Shown here: piece by piece, positions 1 to 8,450 of the stretch
Numbering within the stretch: position 1 is the stretch's first letter
Layout of the letters: every line of letters begins with the position of its first letter
From: Serpentinimonas maccroryi
Lineage (GTDB): Bacteria > Pseudomonadota > Gammaproteobacteria > Burkholderiales > Burkholderiaceae_C
Direction of reading: 5' to 3'
Assembly (NCBI RefSeq): GCF_000828915.1
Contig: NZ_AP014569.1
Span: 558,001 to 622,000 of the forward strand
Length of the DNA stretch: 64,000 nucleotides
Notes under the pieces: generated by a model
What the model was told of the DNA's origin: nothing
Databases searched by the model: none
Seen by the model: the letters and a program-made list of their open reading frames with translations, nothing else
Position numbers and translations under genes: made by a program

Positions 1-75
1 GGTCCGGGGCGCAAACCCGAGTGGGTGCGGGCCCTGCAGGCCGAAGGCAAAAACATCGAAAACTACCGCATTTGA
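1..75 (+). CDS. C-terminal end of an H-NS-like DNA-binding protein (partial)
   Basis: Only the last 24 codons are in the window, ending in TGA at 73-75. They read GPGRKPEWVRAL followed by a GK and a hydrophobic C-terminal isoleucine. The glycine-arginine core GxGRxPxW with a downstream GK is the usual C-terminal DNA-binding motif of H-NS/MvaT-type nucleoid proteins, which silence AT-rich DNA. The call rests on this short tail alone; the rest of the gene lies to the left. Confidence 0.5.
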   Translation, partial: GPGRKPEWVRALQAEGKNIENYRI

Positions 76-93
76 GTGCCCCGCCGCGTAAGC

Positions 94-161
94 GGCGTCG
101 GTTCAGGCGTTAGCGGCGTAAGTTCAGGCGTCAGTGGCAGGCGTCAGTGGCGTCGGTTCTG
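94..161 (+). repeat. Short degenerate tandem repeat, about 21-bp unit
   Basis: Two 21-bp units start at 94 and 115 (GGCGT, three variable bases, TTCAGGCGT, then TAGC or CAGT), followed by a 13-bp partial unit at 136 and another partial unit at 149. They fill the gap between the H-NS-like gene and the HAD phosphatase gene. No function is evident; slippage is the simplest origin. Confidence 0.6.
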
Positions 162-168
162 CGATAAT
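160..168 (+). promoter_or_regulatory. Candidate extended -10 element for the HAD phosphatase gene
   Basis: TGCGATAAT fits an extended -10 (TGn followed by a TATAAT-like hexamer) and lies about 110 bases before the chosen start. No good -35 is visible, as expected for extended -10 promoters. Weak evidence from sequence alone. Confidence 0.3.
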
Positions 169-277
169 CCGCTGTCAAGCGCGACGCTTTGTCTTTGGGT
201 GCAGCGTCAGGCCCGCCCAGCAGATCCCACGGGGGCGCTTGAATGCGCCCTTCCTCTTTTTTGTAGTCACCCGTCCC

Positions 278-937
278 ATGCGCCCGCGCCAATTCGACCT
301 GATCGCTTTCGACTGGGACGGCACCCTGTTCAACTCCACCGCCCAGATCGTGCGCGCGATCCAAGCCGCCGTGCGCGACGTCGGCGGCCAAGTGCCCAGC
401 GACGAGCAGGCCGCTTGGGTGATCGGCATGGGCCTGATGCAGGCGCTGGCCCACGTTGCCCCCGACGTGCCCCCCGAGCGCTATCCCCTGCTGGGCCAGC
501 GCTACCAGCAGCATTATTTGGCGCAGCAGCACGAATTGACCCTGTTTGAGGGCGTGTTGCCCTTGCTGGCCGAACTGCGCCAGCGCCAGCACCTGCTGGT
601 GGTGGCCACCGGCAAAAGCCGCCGCGGCCTCGACGAAGCGCTGCATTCGGTGCAGCTGCAAGGGGTGTTCGACGGCTCGCGCACCGCCGACGAAACCGCA
701 GGCAAGCCGCACCCCCTGATGCTGCACGAGCTCATGCAGGCGTTTGACGTGGCGCCCGAGCGCACGCTCATGATCGGCGACACCACGCACGATTTGCAGA
801 TGGCGCGCAACGCCGGCTGCGCCAGCGTGGGCGTGAGCTACGGCGCGCACGACCACGCCCATTTCGACCCCCTCGGGCCCTTGCAGGTGGTGCATTCGGT
901 GCCCGAACTGCGCGCCTGGCTGGCCGCACACGCCTAA
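278..937 (+). CDS. HAD-superfamily phosphatase (Gph-like)
   Basis: A 219-residue haloacid-dehalogenase-type hydrolase, probably a phosphoglycolate or other sugar-phosphate phosphatase. The four HAD motifs are visible: DWDGT with nucleophile Asp12 and Asp14, Thr111 in ATGKS, Lys143 in GKPHP, and GDTTHD at 167-172. An alpha-helical cap lies between motifs I and II (about 20-95), as in the Gph subclass. The frame stays open upstream to 134, but the ATG at 278 puts motif I 12 residues from the N-terminus, normal for the family. The gene is followed at 28 bases by rbgA on the same strand. Substrate is not determined by the sequence. Confidence 0.85.
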   Translation: MRPRQFDLIAFDWDGTLFNSTAQIVRAIQAAVRDVGGQVPSDEQAAWVIGMGLMQALAHVAPDVPPERYPLLGQRYQQHYLAQQHELTLFEGVLPLLAELRQRQHLLVVATGKSRRGLDEALHSVQLQGVFDGSRTADETAGKPHPLMLHELMQAFDVAPERTLMIGDTTHDLQMARNAGCASVGVSYGAHDHAHFDPLGPLQVVHSVPELRAWLAAHA

Positions 938-964
938 GCGCACAGGCATCCAAGAGAACACAAC

Positions 965-1915
965 ATGGCGGTGCAATGGTTTCCCGGGCACATGTACGCG
1001 ACGCAAAAAGCGATCGCCGAGCGCCTCAAGTCCATCGACGTGGTGATCGAACTGCTCGATGCGCGCCTGCCGGGCTCGAGCGCCAACCCGATGCTGGCGC
1101 GCCTGATCGGCCCCAAGCCCACGCTCAAAATCCTCAACAAGCAGGATCTGGCCGACCCGGCCCAAACGCAGGCCTGGCTGGTGCACTACCAAAGCCAGCC
1201 CCACACCCGCGCCATCGCGCTCGACGCCAGCGTGGCCGGGCCGGCGCGGGCCCTGATCGGCGCCTGCCACGAGCTGGCCCCTAGGCGCGGCGGGTTGGCC
1301 AAGCCCATGCGTGTGCTCATCGGCGGCATCCCCAACGTGGGCAAATCCACCCTCATCAACACCCTGGTGGGCAAGCGCGCCACCCGCGTCGCCGACGAAG
1401 CCGGGGTCACGCGGGCGGAGCAGCGCATTTTGCTGGCCGACGATTTTTACCTCTACGACACGCCGGGCGTGCTGTGGCCCAAGATCATCGTGCCCGAAAG
1501 CGGCTACCTGCTGGCGGCCAGCGGCGCCGTGGGGCGCAACGCCTACGACGAAGAAAGCGTGGCGCTCGAGCTGCTGCTGCGGCTGCGCCAGCCTTATGCC
1601 GCGCTGCTGCAAGCGCGTTACCAGCTGCCGCAAACGCTCGAGCAGATCGCCGCCATGCCCGAAGACGCCTTGCTGCAAGCCATCGGCCAGCGCCGGGGCT
1701 GCCTGCTGCCCGGCGGGCGCCTGAACACCCAAAAAGCCGCCGAGGTGCTGTTGAGCGATTTTCGCAGCGCCGCCTTAGGGCCCATCACGCTCGAGACGCC
1801 GCAGCAATTTGCCCAGTGGCTGCGCGCCGCCCAGCAAGCCGAGGCCGAGCGCGCCGCCGAGCGCGCTGCCGCGCGCCTACCCAAACCCCAAGTGGATCGC
1901 GCATCCCACACCTGA
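965..1915 (+). CDS. rbgA: Ribosome biogenesis GTPase RbgA/YlqF
   Basis: A 316-residue circularly permuted GTPase that acts in late assembly of the 50S subunit. The G motifs come in the permuted order typical of this family: G4 NKQD at 58-61, G1 GGIPNVGKST at 120-129 and G3 DTPG at 165-168. The N-terminus WFPGHM is characteristic of YlqF/RbgA. A C-terminal Ala/Glu/Arg-rich helix ends the protein. It starts at ATG 965, 28 bases after the HAD gene, and is followed 8 bases later by a small unknown gene, so the three are probably co-transcribed. Confidence 0.93.
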   Translation: MAVQWFPGHMYATQKAIAERLKSIDVVIELLDARLPGSSANPMLARLIGPKPTLKILNKQDLADPAQTQAWLVHYQSQPHTRAIALDASVAGPARALIGACHELAPRRGGLAKPMRVLIGGIPNVGKSTLINTLVGKRATRVADEAGVTRAEQRILLADDFYLYDTPGVLWPKIIVPESGYLLAASGAVGRNAYDEESVALELLLRLRQPYAALLQARYQLPQTLEQIAAMPEDALLQAIGQRRGCLLPGGRLNTQKAAEVLLSDFRSAALGPITLETPQQFAQWLRAAQQAEAERAAERAAARLPKPQVDRASHT

Positions 1916-1923
1916 CCCTCCCA

Positions 1924-2538
1924 ATGGACGCCTTTCTGATCGCTTTTTTGTTTGGCTTGGGCTACTTCATGCTCAAGGCGCGCAGCGAGCGCGAGCGCAT
2001 CGCCTTGCTCAGCAGCCACCTGCGCCGCTACCAGATCGAAAAGCTGATGGAGCAGCTCAACCACGGTTACCTACGCGCCCTCGGCGAGCCCGAGCCCGAG
2101 CGCCGCAACCCGATGTGGGCCGCACTGAGCGAGGCCGAGGGCCAGCTGGCGCAGCAGCTCAGCGACTTGGCTGCCGACATCGGCCAGCTGCCGGCCGAGC
2201 AAACCCGCCTGTGCCGCGTCAGCCTGCCCATGATCGAGCGCTGGCTGCCCCAGTCCACGCTCGATTTGCGTGCCGTGCTGCGCGTACACGCTGAGGCCGT
2301 GCGAGCCGCCACCGCCAACCACGAGCAGCGCAGCGCCAAAGCGCGCGCCCACACGCTGCTGGCTGAGCTGATGCTGTTTCAGCACACCTGTCACTGGTTC
2401 TGCAAATCGCGCAGCGTGGCCTCGTTTCGCCTGCTGGCGCGCCACCGCACCGCCTACGAGCAGGTGCTCGAAGCCATCGCCGAGCCCACCCGGCGCGCCT
2501 ACTTGGCGTTGCTGCAAGGCGGCCCGCGCGCCGCCTAA
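1924..2538 (+). CDS. Conserved hypothetical protein with N-terminal membrane anchor
   Basis: A 204-residue protein I do not recognise. Residues 4-16 (FLIAFLFGLGYFM) form a short hydrophobic segment that could anchor it in the inner membrane. The rest is predicted helical, rich in Glu, Arg, Leu and Ala, with a LEMLHQF-like helix pattern and two Cys near the middle and end. I chose the ATG at 1924, eight bases after the rbgA stop, over the much longer upstream open frame because that extension overlaps rbgA completely. Likely translated together with rbgA. Function unknown. Confidence 0.65.
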   Translation: MDAFLIAFLFGLGYFMLKARSERERIALLSSHLRRYQIEKLMEQLNHGYLRALGEPEPERRNPMWAALSEAEGQLAQQLSDLAADIGQLPAEQTRLCRVSLPMIERWLPQSTLDLRAVLRVHAEAVRAATANHEQRSAKARAHTLLAELMLFQHTCHWFCKSRSVASFRLLARHRTAYEQVLEAIAEPTRRAYLALLQGGPRAA

Positions 2539-2542
2539 AGGC

Positions 2543-2548
2543 TAGAAT
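2543..2548 (+). promoter_or_regulatory. Candidate -10 box for tRNA-Leu
   Basis: TAGAAT lies 11 bases before the tRNA 5' end. There is no convincing -35 at the right distance, because that DNA is the end of the preceding gene. Confidence 0.35.
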
Positions 2549-2559
2549 CGTCGGCTTGC

Positions 2560-2652
2560 GCCCCGATGGTGAAACAGGTAGACACAGCGGACTTAAAATC
2601 CGCCGCTTGCTGCATAAGCGGCGTGCCGGTTCGATTCCGGCTCGGGGCACCA
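2560..2652 (+). tRNA. tRNA-Leu (anticodon TAA)
   Basis: A class II tRNA. The acceptor arms GCCCCGA (2560-2566) and TCGGGGC (2642-2648) pair fully, with discriminator A at 2649 and an encoded CCA at 2650-2652. The anticodon stem GCGGA/TCCGC encloses a loop CTTAAAA with TAA at 2594-2596, reading UUA codons. A long variable arm follows, and the T loop GGTTCGATTCC is canonical. Confidence 0.97.
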
Positions 2653-2668
2653 GCTAAACGGAGTTTGC

Positions 2669-3739
2669 ATGTCGGCCATCAAGATTGTCACCCTCGGCCA
2701 GAGCGGCCTGCAAGTGCCCGCCATCGGCTTGGGCACCATGACCTTTGGCGAGCAAGTGGGCGCGGCCGAGGCCTTTGCGATCATGGACCGGGCGCTCGAG
2801 CGTGGGGTCAACTTCTTTGATACCGCCGAGATGTATTCGGTGCCGCCGCGGGCGGAAACCTATGGCGCCACCGAGCGCATCATCGGCCAGTGGCTGGCGG
2901 CGCGCCCGGGGGTGCGCCAGCGTCTGGTGCTGGCCACCAAAGTGGCCGGGCCGGCGCGTGGCATGAGCTGGATTCGGGGCGAGCACACCGGCCTGACGGC
3001 GCCAGAGATCGTGGCCGCCTGCGAGGGCAGCCTGCGCCGCTTGGGCGCCGAGGTCATCGACCTGTACCAGCTCCACTGGCCGGCGCGCAACGTGCCGATG
3101 TTTGGCACGCTGTATTACGACCCGGCCAAGGATCGGCCATGCCCCTCGATTTTGGAGCAGTTGCAGGCGCTGGCGCAGCTGGTGCAGCAGGGCAAGGTGC
3201 GTGCCATCGGCCTGTCCAACGAAACCCCCTACGGCGTGCACGAGTTCGTGCGTTTGGCCGAACAGCACGGCTTGCCGCGCGTGGCGAGCGTGCAAAACCC
3301 CTACTGCCTGCTCCACCGCGGCGCAGAAAACGGGCTCGACGAAACCCTGCACCGCCTTGGGGTCGGGTTGCTGGCGTATTCGCCGCTCGGCTTTGGCCTG
3401 CTCACGGGCAAGTACGATGCCAGCGGCTTTGAGGGCGCCGACCCGGCGCTGGGCCGCATGGCGCGTTTTGCCAGCATGCGCCAGCAGCGCTGGGGCCGCG
3501 CCGGCGCGCTGCAGGCGGCGCGCCGCTACAACGCCTTGGCGCGCGAGCACGGCCTGGCGCCCACCCAAATGGCGCTGGCTTTTTGCTACTCCAAGTGGCA
3601 GGTGGCGAGCACCTTGATCGGCGTCACGTCGCTGTCGCAGCTCGACGCCTGCCTTGACGCTTGGGGCACGGTGCTGGCGCCCGAGCTGCTGCAAGCCATC
3701 GACGCCATTCGGCTCGAGCAGCGCGACCCGGCCTATTGA
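2669..3739 (+). CDS. Aldo/keto reductase, Tas-like
   Basis: A 356-residue NADPH-dependent aldo/keto reductase of the large-subunit/Tas type. The catalytic tetrad is in place: Asp51 and Tyr56 in FFDTAEMY, Lys91 in LATKV and His136 in QLHWP. The later IGLSNE and LLAYSPL stretches match the barrel strands of the family. It stands alone, starting 16 bases after tRNA-Leu, so the tRNA transcript may run into it. Physiological substrate cannot be read from the sequence. Confidence 0.9.
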   Translation: MSAIKIVTLGQSGLQVPAIGLGTMTFGEQVGAAEAFAIMDRALERGVNFFDTAEMYSVPPRAETYGATERIIGQWLAARPGVRQRLVLATKVAGPARGMSWIRGEHTGLTAPEIVAACEGSLRRLGAEVIDLYQLHWPARNVPMFGTLYYDPAKDRPCPSILEQLQALAQLVQQGKVRAIGLSNETPYGVHEFVRLAEQHGLPRVASVQNPYCLLHRGAENGLDETLHRLGVGLLAYSPLGFGLLTGKYDASGFEGADPALGRMARFASMRQQRWGRAGALQAARRYNALAREHGLAPTQMALAFCYSKWQVASTLIGVTSLSQLDACLDAWGTVLAPELLQAIDAIRLEQRDPAY

Positions 3740-3790
3740 TCAGCTCGCCAGCGCTGATCCAGCGCTGCATTTACAAGGCATGAGCAAGGG

Positions 3791-4429
3791 ATGACGATGA
3801 TTGTTGAGTGGCTCTGGCTGCCGGTTGTGGTGCTGGCGTATTTGATCGGTTCGCTGTCGTTTGCGGTGCTTATCAGCCGCATCATGGGTTTGAGCGACCC
3901 ACGCACCTACGGCAGCCAAAACCCCGGCGCCACCAACGTGCTGCGCTCTGGCAACAAAGTGGCGGCGGCGCTCACGCTGCTGCTCGATGCCTTCAAGGGC
4001 TGGCTGCCGGTGTGGCTGGTGCTGCAGTTTGGGCCCGCATGGGGGCTGGGCTGGGGCACGGTTGCGCTGGTTGGCTTGGCCGCCTTCATCGGCCATGTGT
4101 ATCCGGTGTTTATGCGCTTTCAGGGCGGTAAAGGGGTGGCCACCGCCGCCGGGGTGCTGCTGGGTTTCGAGCCCCTGCTGGGCCTGCTGGTGCTGCTGTC
4201 GTGGGTGCTTACGCTATTGCTCACGCGCTACTCCTCGCTGGCGGCGATCGTGGCGGCGCTGGTGGCGCCGCTGCTCTATTGGTTCGGTTCGCCCGCCATG
4301 TGGCAGATGCAGCCCGCCTTAGGGCTTGCCATCAGCGCCATGAGTGCGCTGCTGCTGTGGCGCCACAGTGGCAACATCCAGCGTCTGCTGGCCGGACAAG
4401 AGAGCCAGGTGGGCCGCAAAAAAGGCTAA
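3791..4429 (+). CDS. plsY: Glycerol-3-phosphate acyltransferase PlsY
   Basis: A 212-residue inner-membrane enzyme that moves an acyl group from acyl-phosphate to glycerol-3-phosphate in the first step of phospholipid synthesis. Hallmarks are the N-terminal LIGSLSFAVLISR membrane segment, GSQNPGATNVLR (about 38-49) for glycerol-phosphate binding, DAFKGWLPV, and the FQGGKGVATAAG loop. About five hydrophobic segments are seen. The stop overlaps the stop of the next, convergent gene by four bases (4426-4429). Confidence 0.94.
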   Translation: MTMIVEWLWLPVVVLAYLIGSLSFAVLISRIMGLSDPRTYGSQNPGATNVLRSGNKVAAALTLLLDAFKGWLPVWLVLQFGPAWGLGWGTVALVGLAAFIGHVYPVFMRFQGGKGVATAAGVLLGFEPLLGLLVLLSWVLTLLLTRYSSLAAIVAALVAPLLYWFGSPAMWQMQPALGLAISAMSALLLWRHSGNIQRLLAGQESQVGRKKG

Positions 4430-5391
4430 TGCGCCAGCGCCATGCGCGACAGGTGCAGCAGCCGGGCGTGGTTGAGGCGCACGCGCACCGTTTGCGCGAC
4501 CAAGGCCGCGGCAATGCCGCAGCCGTCGGTGCGGGTGTCGATGAGCGTGGGCTCGGCCAGCGCCGACCCGGCGACGTCGAGCACGCTGGCCACCCAAGGC
4601 GCGCCCGGCTGCGTGGTGCGGCGCAGCACCACGGCGATGGTGTCGTCTTCGAGGCGCACAAAGCTGCCCGGCGGGCAAATGCCCACGGTGCGCAGCAGGG
4701 CGTGGCCGATGGCGTTGATCGCGCTTGCTCCGCTGCCTGTGCCCGCATCGGTGGCCAGCATGGCATGCCGGCCCGAATCAGTGACGCAACGGCCGGCGCG
4801 GGTTTCGCGCGGGCTGATCTGCGCCGCGTAGCGGTCGGCGGCTTGCAGCAGCCGGGTCGGGGTGTCGAGTTCGTCAGAGCGTTCGTGGTGCTGCTCCACC
4901 GTGTGCAACCAGTCGGCATCGGTTACGCCGAGCTCGCGCAACCACTGGGCGCCCCGGGCGGCGTGGGTGTCGATGGCGGCGCGTTGCTCGGCACTGGGTT
5001 CGATGGTCTGTTCGGCCAAGGTGTTTTGCAGCTGCGTCATGCCAATGTTCATGGTCAAGGCCGCGTGTGCCAGGCTGTCCTGCTTGGCTGCGGGGCAATC
5101 GAGGCTGGGCGCCACCAGCCTGCACAAGGCCCAGCACATCAGCGCGTGCGAGCTGCTGTAGCCGATGCTGGAACTGGTGGCCAGTTGCAGCAACCAGTAC
5201 AGGCTGGCGTCAGGGTCGATTTGCAGCAGCTCTTGGGCTTGCACCTGCAGCGCATGCAAACGGGCGCAAAAGTCTTTGTGCGTGCGGGGCTGCAGCAGCA
5301 GGTGCGCCAGATCGCTCTCGAGATCGGACCAGCGCAGCGTCCACTCGCGCATGAGCGCGTAGGCGGGGTCGGGCGCAGCGGCAAAACTCAT
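4426..5391 (-). CDS. Degenerate HD-GYP-type protein
   Basis: A 321-residue protein with the outline of an HD-GYP domain: a helical N-terminal half, LMCWAL then TMNIGMTQL where an active enzyme has its H...HDIGK metal ligands, then EQHHERSDE (as in HHER.DG.GYP), and LLQAADRYAAQISPR (as in the AD.YDA.t..R helix). The HD pair is absent (NIG instead of DIG, no preceding His-Asp), and the GYP loop is replaced. It is therefore unlikely to cut cyclic-di-GMP and may be a binding or signalling scaffold. I chose the ATG at 5391; a TTG three codons earlier is possible. The next gene, yajQ, is a nucleotide-binding protein on the same strand 19 bases upstream. Confidence 0.7.
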   Translation of the reverse strand: MSFAAAPDPAYALMREWTLRWSDLESDLAHLLLQPRTHKDFCARLHALQVQAQELLQIDPDASLYWLLQLATSSSIGYSSSHALMCWALCRLVAPSLDCPAAKQDSLAHAALTMNIGMTQLQNTLAEQTIEPSAEQRAAIDTHAARGAQWLRELGVTDADWLHTVEQHHERSDELDTPTRLLQAADRYAAQISPRETRAGRCVTDSGRHAMLATDAGTGSGASAINAIGHALLRTVGICPPGSFVRLEDDTIAVVLRRTTQPGAPWVASVLDVAGSALAEPTLIDTRTDGCGIAAALVAQTVRVRLNHARLLHLSRMALAH

Positions 5392-5410
5392 GGGCGGCAA
5401 GCGGGCGGTT

Positions 5411-5896
5411 TCAATCGCGAAAATTGTTGAAGCTCAGGGGCAGGTCGGGCAGGGCTTGGCGGATCAGGGCCATGGCGGCTTGCAGCTCGTCGCGCTTGGC
5501 GCCGCTGACGCGCACCGCCTCGCCCTGGATGGCGGCTTGCAGCTTGAGCTTGCTGCCTTTGATGGCTTGCTGGATTTTTTTGCTGTCTTCGCTGGCGATG
5601 CCTTCGCGCACCTTGAGCACTTGGCGCACCTTGTCGCCGCCCATTTTCTCGATTTTACCGGCATCGAGGAAGCGCACATCGACGCTGCGCTTGCTCAGCT
5701 TGGCGCGCAGGATGTCGTCGATCTGGGCGAGCTGAAAATCGCTGTCGCCACTGAGCACGATGTCGTTTTCTTTGAGCTCGATGGCGGCGCTGGTGCCTTT
5801 GAAGTCGAAGCGGTTGCCGATTTCCTTGGCGGTTTGATCGACGGCGTTTTTGATTTCAACCCGGTCGGGTTCGAGGACGGTATCGAATGAAGGCAT
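5411..5896 (-). CDS. yajQ: YajQ-family nucleotide-binding protein
   Basis: A 161-residue DUF520/YajQ protein. The start PSFDTV, the middle FDFKGT and the basic [12 protein letters not shown] stretch are diagnostic, and the end SFNNFRD is typical of proteobacterial members. YajQ proteins bind nucleotides; in Xanthomonas a homologue binds cyclic-di-GMP and works with a transcription factor. The ATG at 5896 is supported by the conserved N-terminus. It is divergent from murB, with about 45 bases between start codons. Confidence 0.93.
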   Translation of the reverse strand: MPSFDTVLEPDRVEIKNAVDQTAKEIGNRFDFKGTSAAIELKENDIVLSGDSDFQLAQIDDILRAKLSKRSVDVRFLDAGKIEKMGGDKVRQVLKVREGIASEDSKKIQQAIKGSKLKLQAAIQGEAVRVSGAKRDELQAAMALIRQALPDLPLSFNNFRD

Positions 5897-5940
5897 GGTG
5901 CGGTGCTGGTAATGTAATGCGGGGGTGCGACAATGGCCAG

Positions 5941-6984
5941 ATGTTAGTCGAGAACAACGCGGCCTTGCAGCCGCACAACACATTTGGCATCGCGGCGCAG
6001 GCACAGCGCTTGTTGCGGCTGCGCAAGGCCGAGCTGCTGCCCGACTTGGTGCGCCAGCCCGGTTGGTGCGCCGAGCGCCTGCGCGTGCTCGGGGGCGGCA
6101 GCAACATCGTGCTCACCGGCGACGTCGAGCCCTTGGTGCTGAAAATCGAAATGCTGGGGCGGCGCCTGTTGCGCGAGACCGAGGCCGGCTATCTGGTGGA
6201 GGCCGACGCGGGCGAAAACTGGCACGATTTCGTCGCCTGGACGCTGGATCGGGGCTGGTATGGGCTCGAGAACCTCGCGCTCATCCCCGGCACGGTGGGC
6301 GCGGCCCCGGTGCAAAACATCGGCGCCTACGGGCTCGAGCTGCAAGACCGCTTTCATTCGCTCGACGCCGTCGATCTGCACAGCGGCGAGGTGCACAACC
6401 TAGACGCGGCGCAGTGCCGCTTCGGCTACCGCGACTCGGTGTTCAAGTGCGAGCGCACCGTCGCACCGGGCCATGGGCGCTGGCTCATCACGCGGGTGCG
6501 TTTTTGGCTGCCCAAGCGCTGGCAGCCGGTGCTGGGCTACCTCGAGCTGGAGCGCAAAGTGGCCGAGACCGGCCTAGAGCAGCCCACGGCGCGGCAGATT
6601 TTTGACTGGGTGTGCCAAATCCGGCGCGCCAAGTTGCCCGACCCGGCCGTGATCGGCAACGTCGGCAGTTTTTTCCAAAACCCGCTGGTCAGCCGCGAGC
6701 AGTGTGCCGAAATCTGCGCCCGCCACCCAGCCGTGGTGCACTACCCGCTGCCCGATGGGCGCGTCAAGCTCGCAGCCGGCTGGCTGATCGAGGCCTGCGG
6801 CTGGAAGGGCCAGACGCTGGGCCGCGCCGGCGTTTATGAAAAACAAGCGCTGGTGCTGGTCAACCGCGGCGACGCCTACCAGCCGTGCAGCGGCGCCGAT
6901 GTCATGGCGCTGGCCACCGCCATCCAAGCCAGCGTGCTCGAGCGCTTTGGCGTGCGGCTCGAAATCGAACCGGAGCTGTGGTGA
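5941..6984 (+). CDS. murB: UDP-N-acetylenolpyruvoylglucosamine reductase
   Basis: A 347-residue FAD enzyme that reduces UDP-GlcNAc-enolpyruvate to UDP-MurNAc in peptidoglycan synthesis. The FAD-binding NTFGI and LGGGSNIVL, the central [17 protein letters not shown], the GYRDSVFK loop and the GSFFQNP motif with its catalytic Ser are all present. The length and the lack of a type II deletion place it in the E. coli-like type I group. An upstream extension of the frame reaches into the yajQ start region; ATG 5941 gives the normal N-terminus. The last codon and stop overlap the GTG of the next gene. Confidence 0.95.
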   Translation: MLVENNAALQPHNTFGIAAQAQRLLRLRKAELLPDLVRQPGWCAERLRVLGGGSNIVLTGDVEPLVLKIEMLGRRLLRETEAGYLVEADAGENWHDFVAWTLDRGWYGLENLALIPGTVGAAPVQNIGAYGLELQDRFHSLDAVDLHSGEVHNLDAAQCRFGYRDSVFKCERTVAPGHGRWLITRVRFWLPKRWQPVLGYLELERKVAETGLEQPTARQIFDWVCQIRRAKLPDPAVIGNVGSFFQNPLVSREQCAEICARHPAVVHYPLPDGRVKLAAGWLIEACGWKGQTLGRAGVYEKQALVLVNRGDAYQPCSGADVMALATAIQASVLERFGVRLEIEPELW

Positions 6985-8300
6985 GCCTCAACCCCTCCAC
7001 CCCCACGCCCGACGCTGCGGCGAATCTGGGCCCGGTGCTGCAAGACGGCGTGCGCCGGCGCGAGGCCTTCGGCTGGGCGATGTTCGACTTTGCCAATTCG
7101 GGCTACACCACGGTGGTCATCACGGCCATCTATGGGGCCTACTTTGTGGCCGGCATCGCCGGCGGCGCCACCTGGGCCACGCTGGCTTGGACGGCGGCTT
7201 TGGCTTTTTCCAATCTGCTGGTGCTGCTCAGCGCGCCGGTGCTGGGGGCTTGGGCCGATGTGCACGCCGGCAAAAAACGGCTGGCGGCGCTCACCACCCT
7301 CGGCTGCGTGCTCACCACGGCGGCGCTGGGCTGGGTTGGGCCGGGCAGCGTGCTGCTGGCGCTGGCGCTGCTGGTGCTGTCGAATGCGTTTTTCAGCTCC
7401 GGCGGCAATCTGGTGGCGGCCTTTTTGCCCGAGCTCGCGCGCCCGCAGCGCCTAGGCACCCTGTCGGGCTGGGGCTGGGGCTTGGGCTACGTCGGCGGTC
7501 TGCTGTGCCTGGCGCTGTGTTTGGCCTACATCACGTGGGCGCAGGCGCGCGGCCACACGGCATCGGAGTTCGTGCCGGTCACCTTGCTCATCACGGCGGG
7601 CCTGTTTGCCCTCACGGCCCTGCCATTTTTTATTTTGGTGCGTGAGCGCGCGCAGCCGCAAACGCGCTCTGGAATCTCGGCTTGGGCGCAGGTGGCCAAG
7701 ACCTGGCGGCAGTCGGCCCGATATCAAGACATGCGCCGCTTCATCATCTGCATCGTGTTTTATCAGGCCGGAATCATGACGGTGATCGCGCTGGCGGCCA
7801 TCTACGCCCAAGAGGTGATGGGTTTTGACACCGCGCAGACGGTGATGATGATTTTTGTCGTCAACATCACCGCCGCCATCGGGGCGCTGGGTTTTGGCTA
7901 CCTGCAAGACCGCATCGGCCCGGTGCGCGGCATTGCGCTTACGCTGCTGGGCTGGATAGCGATGGTGCTGGTGGCCTGGTCGAGCGAGAGCGCGGCCAGC
8001 TTTTGGGTCGCGGCCAACTTGGCCGGGCTGTGCCTAGGGGCAAGCCAGTCGGCCGGGCGGGCGCTGGTCGGCTACCTGGCACCGCCGGCGCAGCGTGCCG
8101 AATTTTTTGGGCTCTGGGGGCTGGCGGTGATGCTGGCCTCGATCGTCGGCCCGCTCACCTACGGGCTGGTGACTTGGCTCACCGGCGGCGACCACCGCAC
8201 CGCCATGCTCGTCACCGGCCTGTACTTCGTGATTGGGCTGCTGCTGCTGCGCGGGGTCGATGCCGAGCGGGGCTACCGGGCGGCTTTGGCGCAGGGCTGA
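6981..8300 (+). CDS. MFS transporter, UMF1/Atg22-like
   Basis: A 439-residue membrane protein with about 12 hydrophobic segments in two halves. FDFANSGYTTVV near the N-terminus is the signature of the UMF1 (Atg22-related) major facilitator group, and GAWADVHAGKKR matches the loop 2-3 motif. It starts with GTG 6981, overlapping the murB stop by four bases, so translation is probably coupled. The substrate is not known. The stop lies only 10 bases from the truncated AbiEii remnant on the other strand. Confidence 0.85.
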   Translation: MSLNPSTPTPDAAANLGPVLQDGVRRREAFGWAMFDFANSGYTTVVITAIYGAYFVAGIAGGATWATLAWTAALAFSNLLVLLSAPVLGAWADVHAGKKRLAALTTLGCVLTTAALGWVGPGSVLLALALLVLSNAFFSSGGNLVAAFLPELARPQRLGTLSGWGWGLGYVGGLLCLALCLAYITWAQARGHTASEFVPVTLLITAGLFALTALPFFILVRERAQPQTRSGISAWAQVAKTWRQSARYQDMRRFIICIVFYQAGIMTVIALAAIYAQEVMGFDTAQTVMMIFVVNITAAIGALGFGYLQDRIGPVRGIALTLLGWIAMVLVAWSSESAASFWVAANLAGLCLGASQSAGRALVGYLAPPAQRAEFFGLWGLAVMLASIVGPLTYGLVTWLTGGDHRTAMLVTGLYFVIGLLLLRGVDAERGYRAALAQG

Positions 8301-8309
8301 TCGAGCCGA

Positions 8310-8450
8310 TCAGTCTGCGTAAGCAGACTGGCCCAGCCGGTAAAGCAGGCGCTCAAGCGCAAAACGCACCAACACTTGGTTGAAATCCACGCCTTGCGCT
8401 TGGGCAAGCTTGAGCAGGCGGGCGCGCACCGAAGCTGCCCTGTCGTTCAT
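8310..8450 (-). pseudogene. Truncated AbiEii toxin (first 46 codons only)
   Basis: The 46 residues MNDRAASVRARLLKLAQ...RFALERLLYRLGQSAYAD match the N-terminal helix region of AbiEii-type nucleotidyltransferase toxins, which are normally about 270-300 residues. The reading stops just where the nucleotidyltransferase core (R/K-F-x-L-K-G) should begin, and the MFS gene end sits 10 bases away. No catalytic GS...DxD is left. Its ATG overlaps the AbiEi stop by four bases, the standard abiE operon arrangement, so the deletion happened in an original pair. Confidence 0.75.

Noticed and set aside
94-161. CRISPR-like repeat
   Set aside because: Units are adjacent, degenerate and without spacers; no cas genes anywhere in the window.
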